A stretch of DNA of 64,000 nt from contig JADKEV010000033.1 of NCBI GenBank assembly GCA_016717855.1, forward strand, positions 1 to 64,000, read 5' to 3'. The translations under genes and the position numbers were made by a program. This DNA comes from Betaproteobacteria bacterium (GTDB taxonomy: Bacteria > Pseudomonadota > Gammaproteobacteria > Burkholderiales > Casimicrobiaceae). Shown piece after piece: positions 17,899-27,553 of the stretch; positions within the stretch are counted from its first letter, which is position 1; each line of letters opens with the position of its first letter. The notes below the pieces were generated by a model, which worked only from the letters and a program-made list of their open reading frames with translations, ran no database searches and was not told where the DNA came from.

Positions 17899-20800
17899 TC
17901 AATTCACGGGCCCGCACAGCACCAGGCCTTCGGCCGACCATCCCTGCTGCTGCATCGCGTTGTAGGTCGCCAGGTCGACGACGTACCGGTGGTTCGAGTC
18001 GTTCTGAGCAAAGCGGTTGTTGTAGAGCCGGTTGACCCTTTGCATGCCGACCGGACAACCGCCGCCAGCCGGCGCGATGCTGTAGAACGCGATGCCCTCG
18101 TAACGCCAGCCCGGATCCAGCCTCACCGCGTCGCACTCGGCGGGATCGACGGTGTAGAAATGCGAGTTCGGCCCGAGGCCCGGCGTGCCGTAGAACCGGC
18201 ACACCGGCTGCGCCTCCGGCGGCACGCCGACTTCCGCGGTCCACGCGCGGAAGCCGCGGCCGGTCCGCTGCCAACCCGGCCCCGCCGCGCCCGCGTCGAT
18301 CGCCGTACCCTCCGCGGCGTCCGCGGTAATGAAGTAGTGGTTCAGGATGGTGTTGAAGAATTCGACCACCGGCTGGCTGGGCGTGAACGCGCTGCCGTCC
18401 GCCTCCAGCTTGAACAACAGTCCGAAGTCGCCGTTCTGCCCGGCGGCGACGATGCCGTTGGGGACCAGCGCGAGCGCGTTGGCGGCGGTGGTCGCCTCGG
18501 GGCGCTCGAAGAAGAAGATGTGCTGATGGATGCCGCCGAACGCGCCGTCGATCGTCCCGTTGGGCAGGAAGCGGACGGCGAACGCGGTGGAACGGGAACG
18601 GTCGGCGGCAAGGATGTACTCACCGACGATGACCAGGCGGCCCGCCGCGTCGATCATGCAATCGCGCATCTCGGTCTGGTACACGTCGGACCAGATGAAG
18701 GGCCCCGGACCGTCGGCGCCGTCGGTGTGGTCGCCGTAGTCGGTGTCCATGCTGCCGTCGGGATTCAGGCGCAGGAAGAAGAACTGCTGGGCGCCGTAAC
18801 GCGTGATGTTGCCGGCGACGACGATCTTGCCGTCGGGGAGCGGGATGATCCGCAGGATCTGCGGATCGCGGGCGTTCTCGATCTGGATCGGGACCACGCC
18901 GCCCTGCAGGCCGAAGCTCGGGTCCAGCGAACCGTCGGGCAGCAGCCGGGCCACGACGTCGCTGTAGACGAAGGTCTGCGGCAGCGGCAGCTGCGTGATC
19001 ACGGTCGTCGCCGCTCCCAGCAGGATCTTGCCGTCAACCTGCATGGCCACCGTGTAGCCGACCTGCGGCCGCCCATACAGCGGCGGGTAGACGATGCCCC
19101 CGCCGTTGCCGAACGTCGTATCGGGAGCGCCTGCAGGCGTCGTGCGGCGCAGGCGCAGGCCGCCATCGCCGTACGTGGCGAGCAGCAACCGGCCGTCGGC
19201 GAGTTGCGCCAGCCCCGGGCGCACCGCGTCGATCTGCGCGTCTTCGATCAGGTTCAGCGTCCCGCCGACCGCGAATCCGAGGTCGGGCGTCGTGTCCGCC
19301 CGATAGCGGTTGACGCGGGTGACGTTGGTGTAGATCGGCCCGTTCTGCTGCCGCGCCAGCAGTATCTGGCCGTCGGCCTGCGTGAAGATGCGCACGTTCG
19401 GACCGCTCCAGTCGCCCTCGAGCGCCTGCTTGCCGCCCACGCCGAACGTGCTGTCGACGCGGCCGTCGGCCAGGAAGCGCCGCCACTGCGCATTGCCGCC
19501 CGCGCGATTGAGCGTAAGCAGCTTGCCGTCGGGCTGCGCCCACAGGCCCAGCGCCGCTTCCGGCAAGACCACGCCGCCGTTCCAGACCGCGCGTCCGTTG
19601 CCGGCGAATGCGCCCAGCCGGCTGCCGTCCGCGTCGAGCCGGAGCGTGAGCACGTCGTCGGCGTTGCCGTTGCTGGCCGCCGCGCCGGTCACCACAAAGC
19701 CCGGGTCGCTGGCGGTCGCGATGCCGGCGCCCGTCATGCCCTCGGGATCGCCCGTGTCCATGCCCCGGTAGATGCGCTGCGGCGCCTGTGCGCCCAGCCG
19801 CGTGTCGAGCGTCCCCGCGGCGGTGACGCCGAGGACGAACACCTCATTGTGCAGGGAAGAACGCAGCGTGCCGGTGACCAGCACGCTGCCGTCGGCGCGG
19901 ACCACCGCGTTCCCCGGGGACACGCCCGCGCCGGCAAACACGAACTGCGCGGTGCCGCCGTTGCCGAAGCCGGGGGCCAGTTGCCCGTCGGGGTCCACCT
20001 TCTGCAGCCTGACGCCATCGGGCAGCCACTCGACCAGGATGAAACCCGTGGCGCCGGCTGTGAGCACCGTCCACTGCCGGCCCCAGTAGGCGAAGTTCTG
20101 CTGCTGCCGGGCGACCATCCCGTTGTCGCCGAATAGCGCGTCCGGATAGCCGCCGCGCTGGAAGCGGTAGATCAGCGTCGTGTTGTAGCTCGCGTTGTAA
20201 GACGACGCGAACACCAGCAGCCGGCCCAGCGCATCGAAGGCGGCACCGAACGGCAGCGTCGTATGCGCGCCGAACAAAGCCGTGTCCAGCACCACTTCGC
20301 CCGCGCCGAACGAATAGCCGTCGTCGATCTTGCCCTGTTCGGTGTAGCGCGAGATGCGGATCTTGTTCGCGGCCGTATCCTGGGCTTCCCAGAGCACGAC
20401 CAGCCCGCCGCGATCATCCAGCAGGACGCGCCGGGGATCCGCCACGTAGCCGCTGCTTGTGGCAATGGTGGTGCCGCCGGCGCCGAATCCCGGATCGGGC
20501 GCGCCGTCCGGCAGCAGCCGGGTCAGCCACAGCTTCGCCGCGCTTCCCGCATAGCCGAAGACGTATAGCTTCCCGTCCGGCAGCACGATCACCGAATGGG
20601 CGCTGGAGACCTCGTTCTCGCGTTTCCAGCGGTAGACGCCATGGTCCGCGAAACCGTCGTCGAGCGTGCCGTCGGCGTTGTAGCGGAGCACCACGATGCC
20701 CGACTCGAGTCCCGTGGCGCCGGCGATAACGACCTTGCCGTCCGGCTGGACTGCGACCCCCGCGCCCCAGTCGGGGACCGCCGCGGTCGCATCGGCGTAG

Positions 20801-20919
20801 CGCACATAGCCGAAACCGGCGCCGAAGCTGCGGTCGAGAAAACCCGGCGCCGCAAACAAATCGGCGCCCAATGTCGCAAGCAGCGAAAAGATGCCGGAAA
20901 GGAGAACGATTCGGCGCAT
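17899..20919 (-). CDS. Secreted delta-60-repeat protein with DUF5648 C-terminus (copy 2)
   Basis: 1006 residues from the ATG at 20919. The N-terminus MRRIVLLSGIFSLLATLGAD is a signal peptide. About 14 delta-60 repeats follow, with turns such as LDRSFGAGFG, LDDGFADHG, PDPGFGAGG, VDSTFGVGG, PDTTFGNGG and LDPSFGLQG, and propeller strands like GVAVQPDGKVVIAGATG. The C-terminal DUF5648 domain runs from FFNTILNHYFITADAAEGTA to QGWSAEGLVLCG and is clearly homologous to that of copy 1, while the repeat regions have drifted much further. Longer frames upstream of the chosen ATG lack a signal peptide, which is why I start here. The 184 bases upstream, to ugpQ, hold no gene; they include a structured GC-rich stretch listed separately. 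Confidence 0.85.
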   Translation of the reverse strand: MRRIVLLSGIFSLLATLGADLFAAPGFLDRSFGAGFGYVRYADATAAVPDWGAGVAVQPDGKVVIAGATGLESGIVVLRYNADGTLDDGFADHGVYRWKRENEVSSAHSVIVLPDGKLYVFGYAGSAAKLWLTRLLPDGAPDPGFGAGGTTIATSSGYVADPRRVLLDDRGGLVVLWEAQDTAANKIRISRYTEQGKIDDGYSFGAGEVVLDTALFGAHTTLPFGAAFDALGRLLVFASSYNASYNTTLIYRFQRGGYPDALFGDNGMVARQQQNFAYWGRQWTVLTAGATGFILVEWLPDGVRLQKVDPDGQLAPGFGNGGTAQFVFAGAGVSPGNAVVRADGSVLVTGTLRSSLHNEVFVLGVTAAGTLDTRLGAQAPQRIYRGMDTGDPEGMTGAGIATASDPGFVVTGAAASNGNADDVLTLRLDADGSRLGAFAGNGRAVWNGGVVLPEAALGLWAQPDGKLLTLNRAGGNAQWRRFLADGRVDSTFGVGGKQALEGDWSGPNVRIFTQADGQILLARQQNGPIYTNVTRVNRYRADTTPDLGFAVGGTLNLIEDAQIDAVRPGLAQLADGRLLLATYGDGGLRLRRTTPAGAPDTTFGNGGGIVYPPLYGRPQVGYTVAMQVDGKILLGAATTVITQLPLPQTFVYSDVVARLLPDGSLDPSFGLQGGVVPIQIENARDPQILRIIPLPDGKIVVAGNITRYGAQQFFFLRLNPDGSMDTDYGDHTDGADGPGPFIWSDVYQTEMRDCMIDAAGRLVIVGEYILAADRSRSTAFAVRFLPNGTIDGAFGGIHQHIFFFERPEATTAANALALVPNGIVAAGQNGDFGLLFKLEADGSAFTPSQPVVEFFNTILNHYFITADAAEGTAIDAGAAGPGWQRTGRGFRAWTAEVGVPPEAQPVCRFYGTPGLGPNSHFYTVDPAECDAVRLDPGWRYEGIAFYSIAPAGGGCPVGMQRVNRLYNNRFAQNDSNHRYVVDLATYNAMQQQGWSAEGLVLCGPVN

Positions 20920-21044
20920 GAGTGAAGGCTGTCGGTAGCTATGACATTGCAATATACCCCAGAAGACCGGGATAGTTGCCTTTGCAACCTCCGCGGGGCC
21001 AAGGTTGCGGCACCGATTGTTGGTAATTCGCAGCTTTTCGGCCT

Positions 21045-21086
21045 CGTCCCGCCCCTTCGGGGGCTTTTGCCGAGGGTTCCGGGACG
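21045..21086. other. Nested GC-rich hairpin between ugpQ and delta-60 gene
   Basis: An outer exact inverted repeat CGTCCCG (21045-21051) / CGGGACG (21080-21086) encloses an inner GCCCC-TTCG-GGGGC hairpin followed by TTTT on the plus strand. It lies just beyond the stop of ugpQ, so it could end the ugp transcript on the minus strand, but on that strand no T tract follows it, and the intrinsic-terminator form faces the plus strand, where no gene ends. Listed as structured DNA with uncertain role. Confidence 0.35.
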
Positions 21087-21103
21087 GGCCGGCCCGCCCG
21101 CGC

Positions 21104-21862
21104 TCAGCTGTTGGGGACGATGAGGTCGATGGCGTCGGTGATGATGCAATCCACGCCCCAGCCGACGAGTTCGCGCACGATCGCCGGGTCGTTCGGGGTG
21201 TAGCAGGCAACGCGATAGCCGGCCTGGTGCGCGGACTGGACGATCCCGGATGTCAAGCCCCGGTAGTTGGCATCGAGGGCGACGCAGTCGAGGCGCGCCA
21301 GCCGTTCCTGCCAGTCCGCGCTCGGCTGGTCCTGCAGCAGCGCGCGCGGCAACCGGGAGGCGCGCTCGCGTGCTTTCTCCAGCGCAGCTTCGCTGAACGA
21401 CGATATGAGCGGCGGCACCGCGGCGTCGCGCCAGTGGCGCAGCGCCTCGATGGCCACCGCGGCGCCCGTCTCGGCCTCGCGGCCCGGACAAGGCTTGATC
21501 TCGATGTTGATCGCCATTCCGTTGGCCAGGCAATAGCGGGCCACGGCCTCGAGCGTGGGCACCGGCTCGCCGACGAATTGCGGCAAGGTCTCGCGCCCGG
21601 CGTGTCCGGCATCCAGGCGCGCGAGTTCGCCCCACGTCATCCCCGCGACGCGGCCGGAACCGTTGGTGGTCCGGTCCACCGTGGCGTCGTGCATCAGCAC
21701 CAGCGTGCCGTCGCCGCTGAGCTTGACGTCGCATTCGACCATCCGGTAGCCGTGCGCGTAGCCGACGCGCATCGCGGCCAGCGTGTTCTCCGGCGCGAGC
21801 GACCCGCCGCCGCGGTGTGCCACATGGCGCGGATACGGCCACGCCCAGTTGTCCTTCATCAT
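21104..21862 (-). CDS. ugpQ: Glycerophosphodiester phosphodiesterase
   Basis: 252 residues from the ATG at 21862, which a GGGAG precedes by seven bases. GDPD-family catalytic motifs: HVAHRGGGSLAPENTLAAM (catalytic His), VECDVKLSGDGTLVLMHD with the metal-binding Glu and Asp and the second His, DRTTNGSG, and AINIEIKPCPG. The C-terminal YTPNDPAIVRELVGWGVDCI ITDAID pattern is also typical. Without a signal peptide it should be cytoplasmic, like E. coli UgpQ, cleaving glycerophosphodiesters to glycerol-3-phosphate and an alcohol. It ends the ugp cluster on this strand, 25 bases after the DUF4442 gene. The product can enter phospholipid synthesis or glycolysis. Confidence 0.93.
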   Translation of the reverse strand: MMKDNWAWPYPRHVAHRGGGSLAPENTLAAMRVGYAHGYRMVECDVKLSGDGTLVLMHDATVDRTTNGSGRVAGMTWGELARLDAGHAGRETLPQFVGEPVPTLEAVARYCLANGMAINIEIKPCPGREAETGAAVAIEALRHWRDAAVPPLISSFSEAALEKARERASRLPRALLQDQPSADWQERLARLDCVALDANYRGLTSGIVQSAHQAGYRVACYTPNDPAIVRELVGWGVDCIITDAIDLIVPNS

Positions 21863-21887
21863 TCGATCGCTCCCGGTTGCTGTGGAT

Positions 21888-22379
21888 TCACTCGGCGGAC
21901 GACGCGCCGCCGGCATCCGCGATGGCGGGCTTCTTCAGCCGCACGTAAAGGGTCTTGCGCACGCGCGCGACGACGCCGCCTGCGTCATCGACCACGTCGA
22001 CCGCGAATTCGGGGAACACCCGCTCGCCGCCCGCGGCCCGCCGGCGGATGTCGTCAATCTGCGCGCCGCCGATCCGGAACAGCGCCCGGACGGTGCCGCG
22101 GCCGGGCGCGACGTAGTCGACCGACCCCGCCTTGTCCCAGACGATGTAGCCGGGTCCGAGCAAATGCATGGTCATGATCATGTGGAACGGATCGGTCATC
22201 GCGTACAGGCTGCCGCCGAAATGGGTCCTGACGTAATTCCTGTTGTACCAGCCGAGGCGCATCTCGACGTCGACTTCGCTGAAGTCGGCCGCGATCCGCT
22301 TGACGCGAATGCCGGCCCCCAGGAACGGCGGCCAGCAGTTCATCCCCCGGCGCAGCCAGCGCGCACTGATCATCGGCAC
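21888..22379 (-). CDS. DUF4442 (hotdog-fold, thioesterase-like) protein
   Basis: 163 residues. The sequence WPPFLGAGIRVKRIAADFSE, RLGWYNRNYVRTHFGGSLYA and MTDPFHMIMTMHLLGPGYIV resembles the DUF4442 family, a hotdog-fold group related to acyl-CoA thioesterases, whose members lack an agreed activity. The HFGGSLYAM segment is where thioesterase homologues place the catalytic region. Start: GTG at 22379, five bases after the ugpC stop, or ATG at 22373. It sits between ugpC and ugpQ with gaps of 5 and 25 bases, so it is surely co-transcribed with glycerophospholipid uptake and turnover genes. A role on acyl-CoA or acyl chains released from lipids would fit this context, but that is inference. Confidence 0.75.
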   Translation of the reverse strand: MPMISARWLRRGMNCWPPFLGAGIRVKRIAADFSEVDVEMRLGWYNRNYVRTHFGGSLYAMTDPFHMIMTMHLLGPGYIVWDKAGSVDYVAPGRGTVRALFRIGGAQIDDIRRRAAGGERVFPEFAVDVVDDAGGVVARVRKTLYVRLKKPAIADAGGASSAE

Positions 22380-22384
22380 TCGGG

Positions 22385-23449
<1,065 letters not shown>

Positions 23450-23481
23450 GCGGGCTCCGCTGTTCCTGTTTCTTGTTGAGG

Positions 23482-24792
23482 TCAGGCCGCGGCCGCGGCG
23501 ATTGCGTCCATGGCGCGCAAACGGTCCCGCGCCGCCTGGTGGCGCGGCGCGAGAACGACCAGCAGCTGATAGATGCCGCGCGCTTCAGCGCGGCGTCCGG
23601 CCTGCTCGAGCAGCGTGCCGCGCTTGAGCAGCAGCGTCGGATAGACGCGGTCGCCGTGCGTCGTGCCCTGGCGCAGGAACTCCTCCGCTTCGGCGTTGCG
23701 GCCCTGCGCGATGCGCAGGTTGGCCAGCCCGTTGCAGGCCGTCTGGTCGCCCTCGTGCAACGCCAGCGCCGCGAGGAACGCGGCTTCGGCGGCCGCGGGG
23801 TCGCCGTCCAGCGCGCGGGCGTTGCCTTCGCGCAGGAAGTCGTACAACTGCGTGAGTTGGGCGTGGGTGAGTTGCGCCGCCGTCAGCCGGCGCGCGCGAC
23901 CGGCTGCGGCGGCGAAGCGGCTGGCGCGCTGGCGGTCGCCCCGGGCGTCGGCGATGCGCGCCAGCCGCTCGAGGTTCGCGCCGTCCCAGATCCGCAGCGC
24001 ATGCGCCTGCAGCGACAACGCCTCGGCCTCCTGCCAGTCCCGCGCCTGGGCGGCGGCATCGGCGCCGGCGCAAGCCGCATCGAACTCGGCCGCCATGGTG
24101 CGCCGCTCGCCGTCCCACTTGGCGTGGAACGGCCGGCTGTCCCGCGCGGTGCGCTGCAGGTCGAAATTCGCGCCGACGCCGGTGCCCGACGTGCCCGCTC
24201 CCAGCCGGCACACCGCGGTGTTGTGCGGCAGCGGACGGAACGGCATCCGCTGCGACGTCCGGATCCAGAAGTCCCAGTCCTCGAAAATCGGCAATTCGGG
24301 GTCGAAGCGCATGCCGTCCGCCAGCGCCGCGCGCGGCAGGAACGGCGCGTTGGTCTGCATCCGGATGCGCTCGACGATCTCCAGGCGCCCGAAGCCGAGC
24401 GCCGGCCAGATCGCCTGGAGCTCGCCCGTTTCGTCGCTGATCTGGGCGCCGACGAACGGGATCATGCCCGGATGCGCGCGTGCGGCGGCGAGGCAGTTCG
24501 CCACGTGCTCGGGCTCGAACAGGTCGTCGTCGTCGAGGAAGGCGACGTAGTCCCCGGCCGCCGCGTCGAGGGCGGCGTTGGCGGCCAGCGGGCGCGGCAG
24601 TTGCCGGCCCGGATCGACGAAGTTCACGGCGAGCCCCGACGCCGCCGCCGGCAGCGGCGGATGCGGCCGGCCGGTGACGTTGACGATCACGACGTCGAGG
24701 TTGCCGTACGTCTGCGCCGCGAGGCTGGCCAGCGCCTCGGCCAGCTCCGGGCGCGCGGAACTGCGGATCAGGATCGACACGCGTTCGCTCAT
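23482..24792 (-). CDS. Family 2 glycosyltransferase fused to a TPR-like helical domain
   Basis: 436 residues from the ATG at 24792 (MSERVSILIRSSARPELAEA). Residues 1-200 are a GT2 domain: SILIRSSARPELAEALASLA, the DDDDLFEPEHVA acidic motif after AAGDYVAFLDDDD, and ELPIFEDWDFWIRTSQRMPF, which matches the ED-x-D/W catalytic region. Residues about 250-430 are alpha-helical with TPR-like pairs (ALDGDPAAAEAAFLAALALH, EAEEFLRQGTTHGDRVYPTL). No membrane helix or signal peptide. It starts seven bases after the ugpE stop and ends 32 bases before ugpC, so it is embedded in the ugp operon. The link to glycerophosphodiester uptake is not obvious; transfer of a sugar to a glycerophosphate or a lipid is one guess. 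Confidence 0.8.
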   Translation of the reverse strand: MSERVSILIRSSARPELAEALASLAAQTYGNLDVVIVNVTGRPHPPLPAAASGLAVNFVDPGRQLPRPLAANAALDAAAGDYVAFLDDDDLFEPEHVANCLAAARAHPGMIPFVGAQISDETGELQAIWPALGFGRLEIVERIRMQTNAPFLPRAALADGMRFDPELPIFEDWDFWIRTSQRMPFRPLPHNTAVCRLGAGTSGTGVGANFDLQRTARDSRPFHAKWDGERRTMAAEFDAACAGADAAAQARDWQEAEALSLQAHALRIWDGANLERLARIADARGDRQRASRFAAAAGRARRLTAAQLTHAQLTQLYDFLREGNARALDGDPAAAEAAFLAALALHEGDQTACNGLANLRIAQGRNAEAEEFLRQGTTHGDRVYPTLLLKRGTLLEQAGRRAEARGIYQLLVVLAPRHQAARDRLRAMDAIAAAAA

Positions 24793-24799
24793 GCCCGCG

Positions 24800-25810
24800 T
24801 CACTTCTCGGTATCCACGAGGCCCTTGACAAACCACTTCTGCATCAGCAACACGACCAGTGCCGGGGGCAGCATGGCCAGCATCGCAGTGGCCATCACCA
24901 GGTTCCACTCGGTGGCCTGGTCGCCCCCGCCCACCATGCGCTTGATGCCGATGACCGCCGTGTACATGTCCTCCTTGGTGGTGACCAGCAGCGGCCACAG
25001 GTACTGGTTCCAGCCGTAGATGAACAGGATCACGAACAGCGCGGCGATGTTGGTGCGCGACAGCGGCAGGACGCAATCCCAGAAAAAGCGCAGCGGGCCG
25101 GCCCCGTCGATGCGCGCGGCCTCCGCCATCTCGTCGGGAATGGTGAGGAAGAACTGCCGGAACAGGAACGTCGCGGTGGCCGAGGCGATCAGCGGAATCG
25201 TCAGGCCGGCGTAGGTGTCGAGCATACCCAGGTCGGCGACGACCTTGTAGGTGGGCAGGATGCGTACTTCCACGGGCAGCATCAGGGTGACGAAGATCAT
25301 CCAGAACGCGAACATGCGGAACCGGAACCGGAAGTAGACGATGGCGAATGCCGACAGCAGCGAGATCACGATCTTGCCCGCGCTGATCGCCAGCGCCATG
25401 ACCAGGCTGTTGAGCATCATCCGCCCCACCGGCGCCGAACTGTTTCCCGCACCGCTGGTGAGCACGTGCCAGTAGTTCTCGAACAGGTGCCCGCCCGGAA
25501 TCATCGACATCGGGGCCTGCAGCACAGCTTCGGCCGTATGGCTGGAGGCCACGAACGTGACGTAGACCGGGAACGCGACGACGATGACGCCGAGCGCCAG
25601 CGCCAGATGGCTGAAGAACGTCAGCACCGGGCGCCGTTCGACCATGCCCGTCTTCCGCTTGCCCGCGAAGCGCGCCGCCAGCCGCGCCCACGGGGACTGT
25701 GGTGCCCGCGCGGGTGCCGGCCCGGCTGCGTTCCCCGCGGCGCGCGCAGGCGCGCCGGTGGGCGCCGCCGAACCGGTTCCCGCTGCCGTGTCGTTGCCGG
25801 TGCCGGCCAT
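24800..25810 (-). CDS. ugpE: sn-Glycerol-3-phosphate ABC transporter permease
   Basis: 336 residues from the ATG at 25810, which shares one base with the ugpA stop (TGATG). The first 55 residues are an Ala/Pro/Gly-rich extension (APARAAGNAAGPAPARAPQS) not usual for UgpE, whose core is about 280 residues. Six membrane helices follow, and the cytoplasmic EAA loop is seen as EAARIDGAGPLRFFWDCVLP. The end FVKGLVDTEK is close to UgpE. It pairs with UgpA in the inner membrane. The start could also be further in (an ATG at MVERRPVLTF, about residue 57), which would remove the odd extension; the overlap with ugpA favours the long form. Confidence 0.9.
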   Translation of the reverse strand: MAGTGNDTAAGTGSAAPTGAPARAAGNAAGPAPARAPQSPWARLAARFAGKRKTGMVERRPVLTFFSHLALALGVIVVAFPVYVTFVASSHTAEAVLQAPMSMIPGGHLFENYWHVLTSGAGNSSAPVGRMMLNSLVMALAISAGKIVISLLSAFAIVYFRFRFRMFAFWMIFVTLMLPVEVRILPTYKVVADLGMLDTYAGLTIPLIASATATFLFRQFFLTIPDEMAEAARIDGAGPLRFFWDCVLPLSRTNIAALFVILFIYGWNQYLWPLLVTTKEDMYTAVIGIKRMVGGGDQATEWNLVMATAMLAMLPPALVVLLMQKWFVKGLVDTEK

Positions 25811-26691
25811 CAGTATTGGACCTTTTTCTCGACGTAGCGGAATTGCACGATGGTGAACGCGATCACGATCACCATCAGCACCACCGACTGCGCGGCGGAG
25901 CCGCCCAGGTCGAGTCCCTTGAACCCGTCCTTGTACAGCTTGTAGACCAGGATCTGCGTCGCCTGGCCGGGGCCCCCTTCGGTCGCCGTGTCGATGATTG
26001 CGAAGGTGTCCAGGAAGACGTAGACGAAGTTGACCACGAGCAGGAAAAACGTCGTCGGCGAAAGCAGCGGGAAGATGATGGTCCAGAAGCGGCGCATCGG
26101 GCCCGCGCCGTCGATCGCCGCGGCCTCGATCAGCGACTTGGGTATCGACTGCAGGCCGGCCAGGAAGAACAGGAAGTTGTAGCTGATCTGCTTCCACACC
26201 GCGGCGAACACGATGAGCATCATCGCGTGCCGGTCGTTGAGCAGGTGGTCCCACGTCATGCCTACCCCCTTCAGCCAGTTGGCGACGATGCCCAGCGTCG
26301 GATTGAACAGGAACAGCATCAGGATGCCGGCCACCGCGGTCGCCACCGCATACGGCCAGATCAGCAGCGTCTTGTAGAAACCGGCGCCGCGGATCACGCG
26401 GTCCGCCATCACCGCGAGCACGAGCGACACCGACAGGCCGATGCCGGCGACCAGCACCGAGAAGATTGCGGTCACCTTGAACGAAGCGAGGTAGAGCTCA
26501 TCGTGAAACAGGGCGCTGAAATTCTCGAACCAGACGAACTCGGTATGCGTCCCGAACGCATCCTCGACCAGCAGCGACTGGTAGAGCGCCTGCGCCGCCG
26601 GCCAGAAAAAGAAGACGACGGTGATAACGATCTGCGGCAGGATCAGCGCATAGGGCAACCATGCCGACTTGAATACCGCGCGCTTTTCCAT
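25810..26691 (-). CDS. ugpA: sn-Glycerol-3-phosphate ABC transporter permease
   Basis: 293 residues, normal for UgpA. N-terminus MEKRAVFKSAWLPYALILPQ leads into the first helix; the EAA motif reads EAAAIDGAGPMRRFWTIIFP near 205, and the C-terminus AFTIVQFRYVEKKVQY matches the family. Six predicted helices. It starts ten bases after the stop of the phosphatidyltransferase gene and overlaps ugpE by one base, so the three are one transcript. Confidence 0.92.
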   Translation of the reverse strand: MEKRAVFKSAWLPYALILPQIVITVVFFFWPAAQALYQSLLVEDAFGTHTEFVWFENFSALFHDELYLASFKVTAIFSVLVAGIGLSVSLVLAVMADRVIRGAGFYKTLLIWPYAVATAVAGILMLFLFNPTLGIVANWLKGVGMTWDHLLNDRHAMMLIVFAAVWKQISYNFLFFLAGLQSIPKSLIEAAAIDGAGPMRRFWTIIFPLLSPTTFFLLVVNFVYVFLDTFAIIDTATEGGPGQATQILVYKLYKDGFKGLDLGGSAAQSVVLMVIVIAFTIVQFRYVEKKVQY

Positions 26692-26701
26692 GACCGGTAC
26701 G

Positions 26702-27310
26702 TTAGCCCTTGAGAGTCTTCCAGCCGATGCCGATGCGGATCGCCGTGGTCAGCCAGCACAGCGCCGCGAAACTCCACGCGAGAACCGGAAACCACCCGGG
26801 GACCAGGCAGCAGACGAGAAACACGGCTATGGTCTCGGTCGCCTCGGTGATTCCGCCCGAATAATACAGCGATTTCGCCGGATAAGCCGGGTTGAGCGCG
26901 CCGCGGCGCGCCGCGATCGCGGCGAGGGCGAGGAAACTCGCCCCGGTGCCGATGAATGCGTAGATCAGCGCCGCGGCAGCCAGCGCATTCGCAGCCGGAT
27001 CCGCCAGCGCGAAACCGAAGGGCACCGCGGAATAGAAGATGAAGTCGAACGTGATGTCGAGAAAGCCGCCGCGCTCGGTGACCTTGGTCTGTCGCGCCAG
27101 CGCGCCATCGATGCCGTCGAGCAGGCGGTTGAGCACGATGAGCGCGGCGGCGAAGCCGTAGCGCTCCTGCGCCAGCAGCGGGATGACGCCGAGTCCGACG
27201 ACCAGCCCCGCCCACGTCACTTCATTGGCCGAGATCCCGGCGCGCTTGAGCACGCGGGCCGCGGCATTCAGCGGCACCGCGGCAAGCCTGAGCGCAAAGC
27301 GGTCGATCAT
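26702..27310 (-). CDS. CDP-alcohol phosphatidyltransferase family membrane protein
   Basis: 202 residues with about six hydrophobic segments. The diagnostic motif D-x2-D-G-x2-A-R-x8-G-x3-D-x3-D is complete: it starts at DGIDGALARQT and finishes in GGFLDITFD, near residues 65-90. Such enzymes move a phosphatidyl or similar phospho-alcohol group from a CDP-activated donor to an alcohol (glycerol-3-phosphate, serine, inositol and so on) in the inner membrane. The substrate cannot be read from the sequence; the location directly upstream of ugpA, ten bases away, hints at glycerol-3-phosphate as acceptor, but the protein is not close enough to PgsA for me to name it. ATG at 27310 chosen. Upstream lies a repeat element that separates it from ugpB. 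Confidence 0.85.
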   Translation of the reverse strand: MIDRFALRLAAVPLNAAARVLKRAGISANEVTWAGLVVGLGVIPLLAQERYGFAAALIVLNRLLDGIDGALARQTKVTERGGFLDITFDFIFYSAVPFGFALADPAANALAAAALIYAFIGTGASFLALAAIAARRGALNPAYPAKSLYYSGGITEATETIAVFLVCCLVPGWFPVLAWSFAALCWLTTAIRIGIGWKTLKG

Positions 27311-27371
27311 GGATCGGAATGGAGGACGCCTGCCAAATGTGCTGCGCACTCGGACGCCACACCGTCGCGTG

Positions 27372-27511
27372 CGTAGGATGGGTGGGCAGCGACACCCATC
27401 GTCGTTTCGCGCGCAGCCGCAAGCTGCAAAAGAACACCGGATCGATTGCGATCCGGTGCGGATGGGCGGCGCCCACCATGATGGGTATCGCTGCGCTCCA
27501 CCCATCCTACG
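27372..27511. repeat. 140-bp MITE/REP-like element with inverted ends between ugpB and the phosphatidyltransferase gene
   Basis: The left end CGTAGGATGGGTGG (27372-27385) is the reverse complement of the right end CCACCCATCCTACG (27498-27511). Each end also carries an internal GATGGGT/ACCCATC pair, and the centre has a perfect ten-base stem CACCGGATCG-ATTG-CGATCCGGTG (27435-27458). A related half copy lies at 63723-63757. No transposase is present, so it is a non-autonomous palindromic repeat. It fills most of the 243 bases between ugpB and the next gene; whether it weakens transcription between them is unknown. Confidence 0.75.
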
Positions 27512-27553
27512 TCTTGTGATACGTCTTGTGCTCCCCGGCGCGCCGGAGAAACG

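Noticed and set aside
21045..21086. Plus-strand intrinsic terminator (GCCCC-TTCG-GGGGC-TTTT)
   Set aside because: No plus-strand gene ends here, so the T-run side faces the wrong way for the neighbouring minus-strand genes; kept only as a hairpin.
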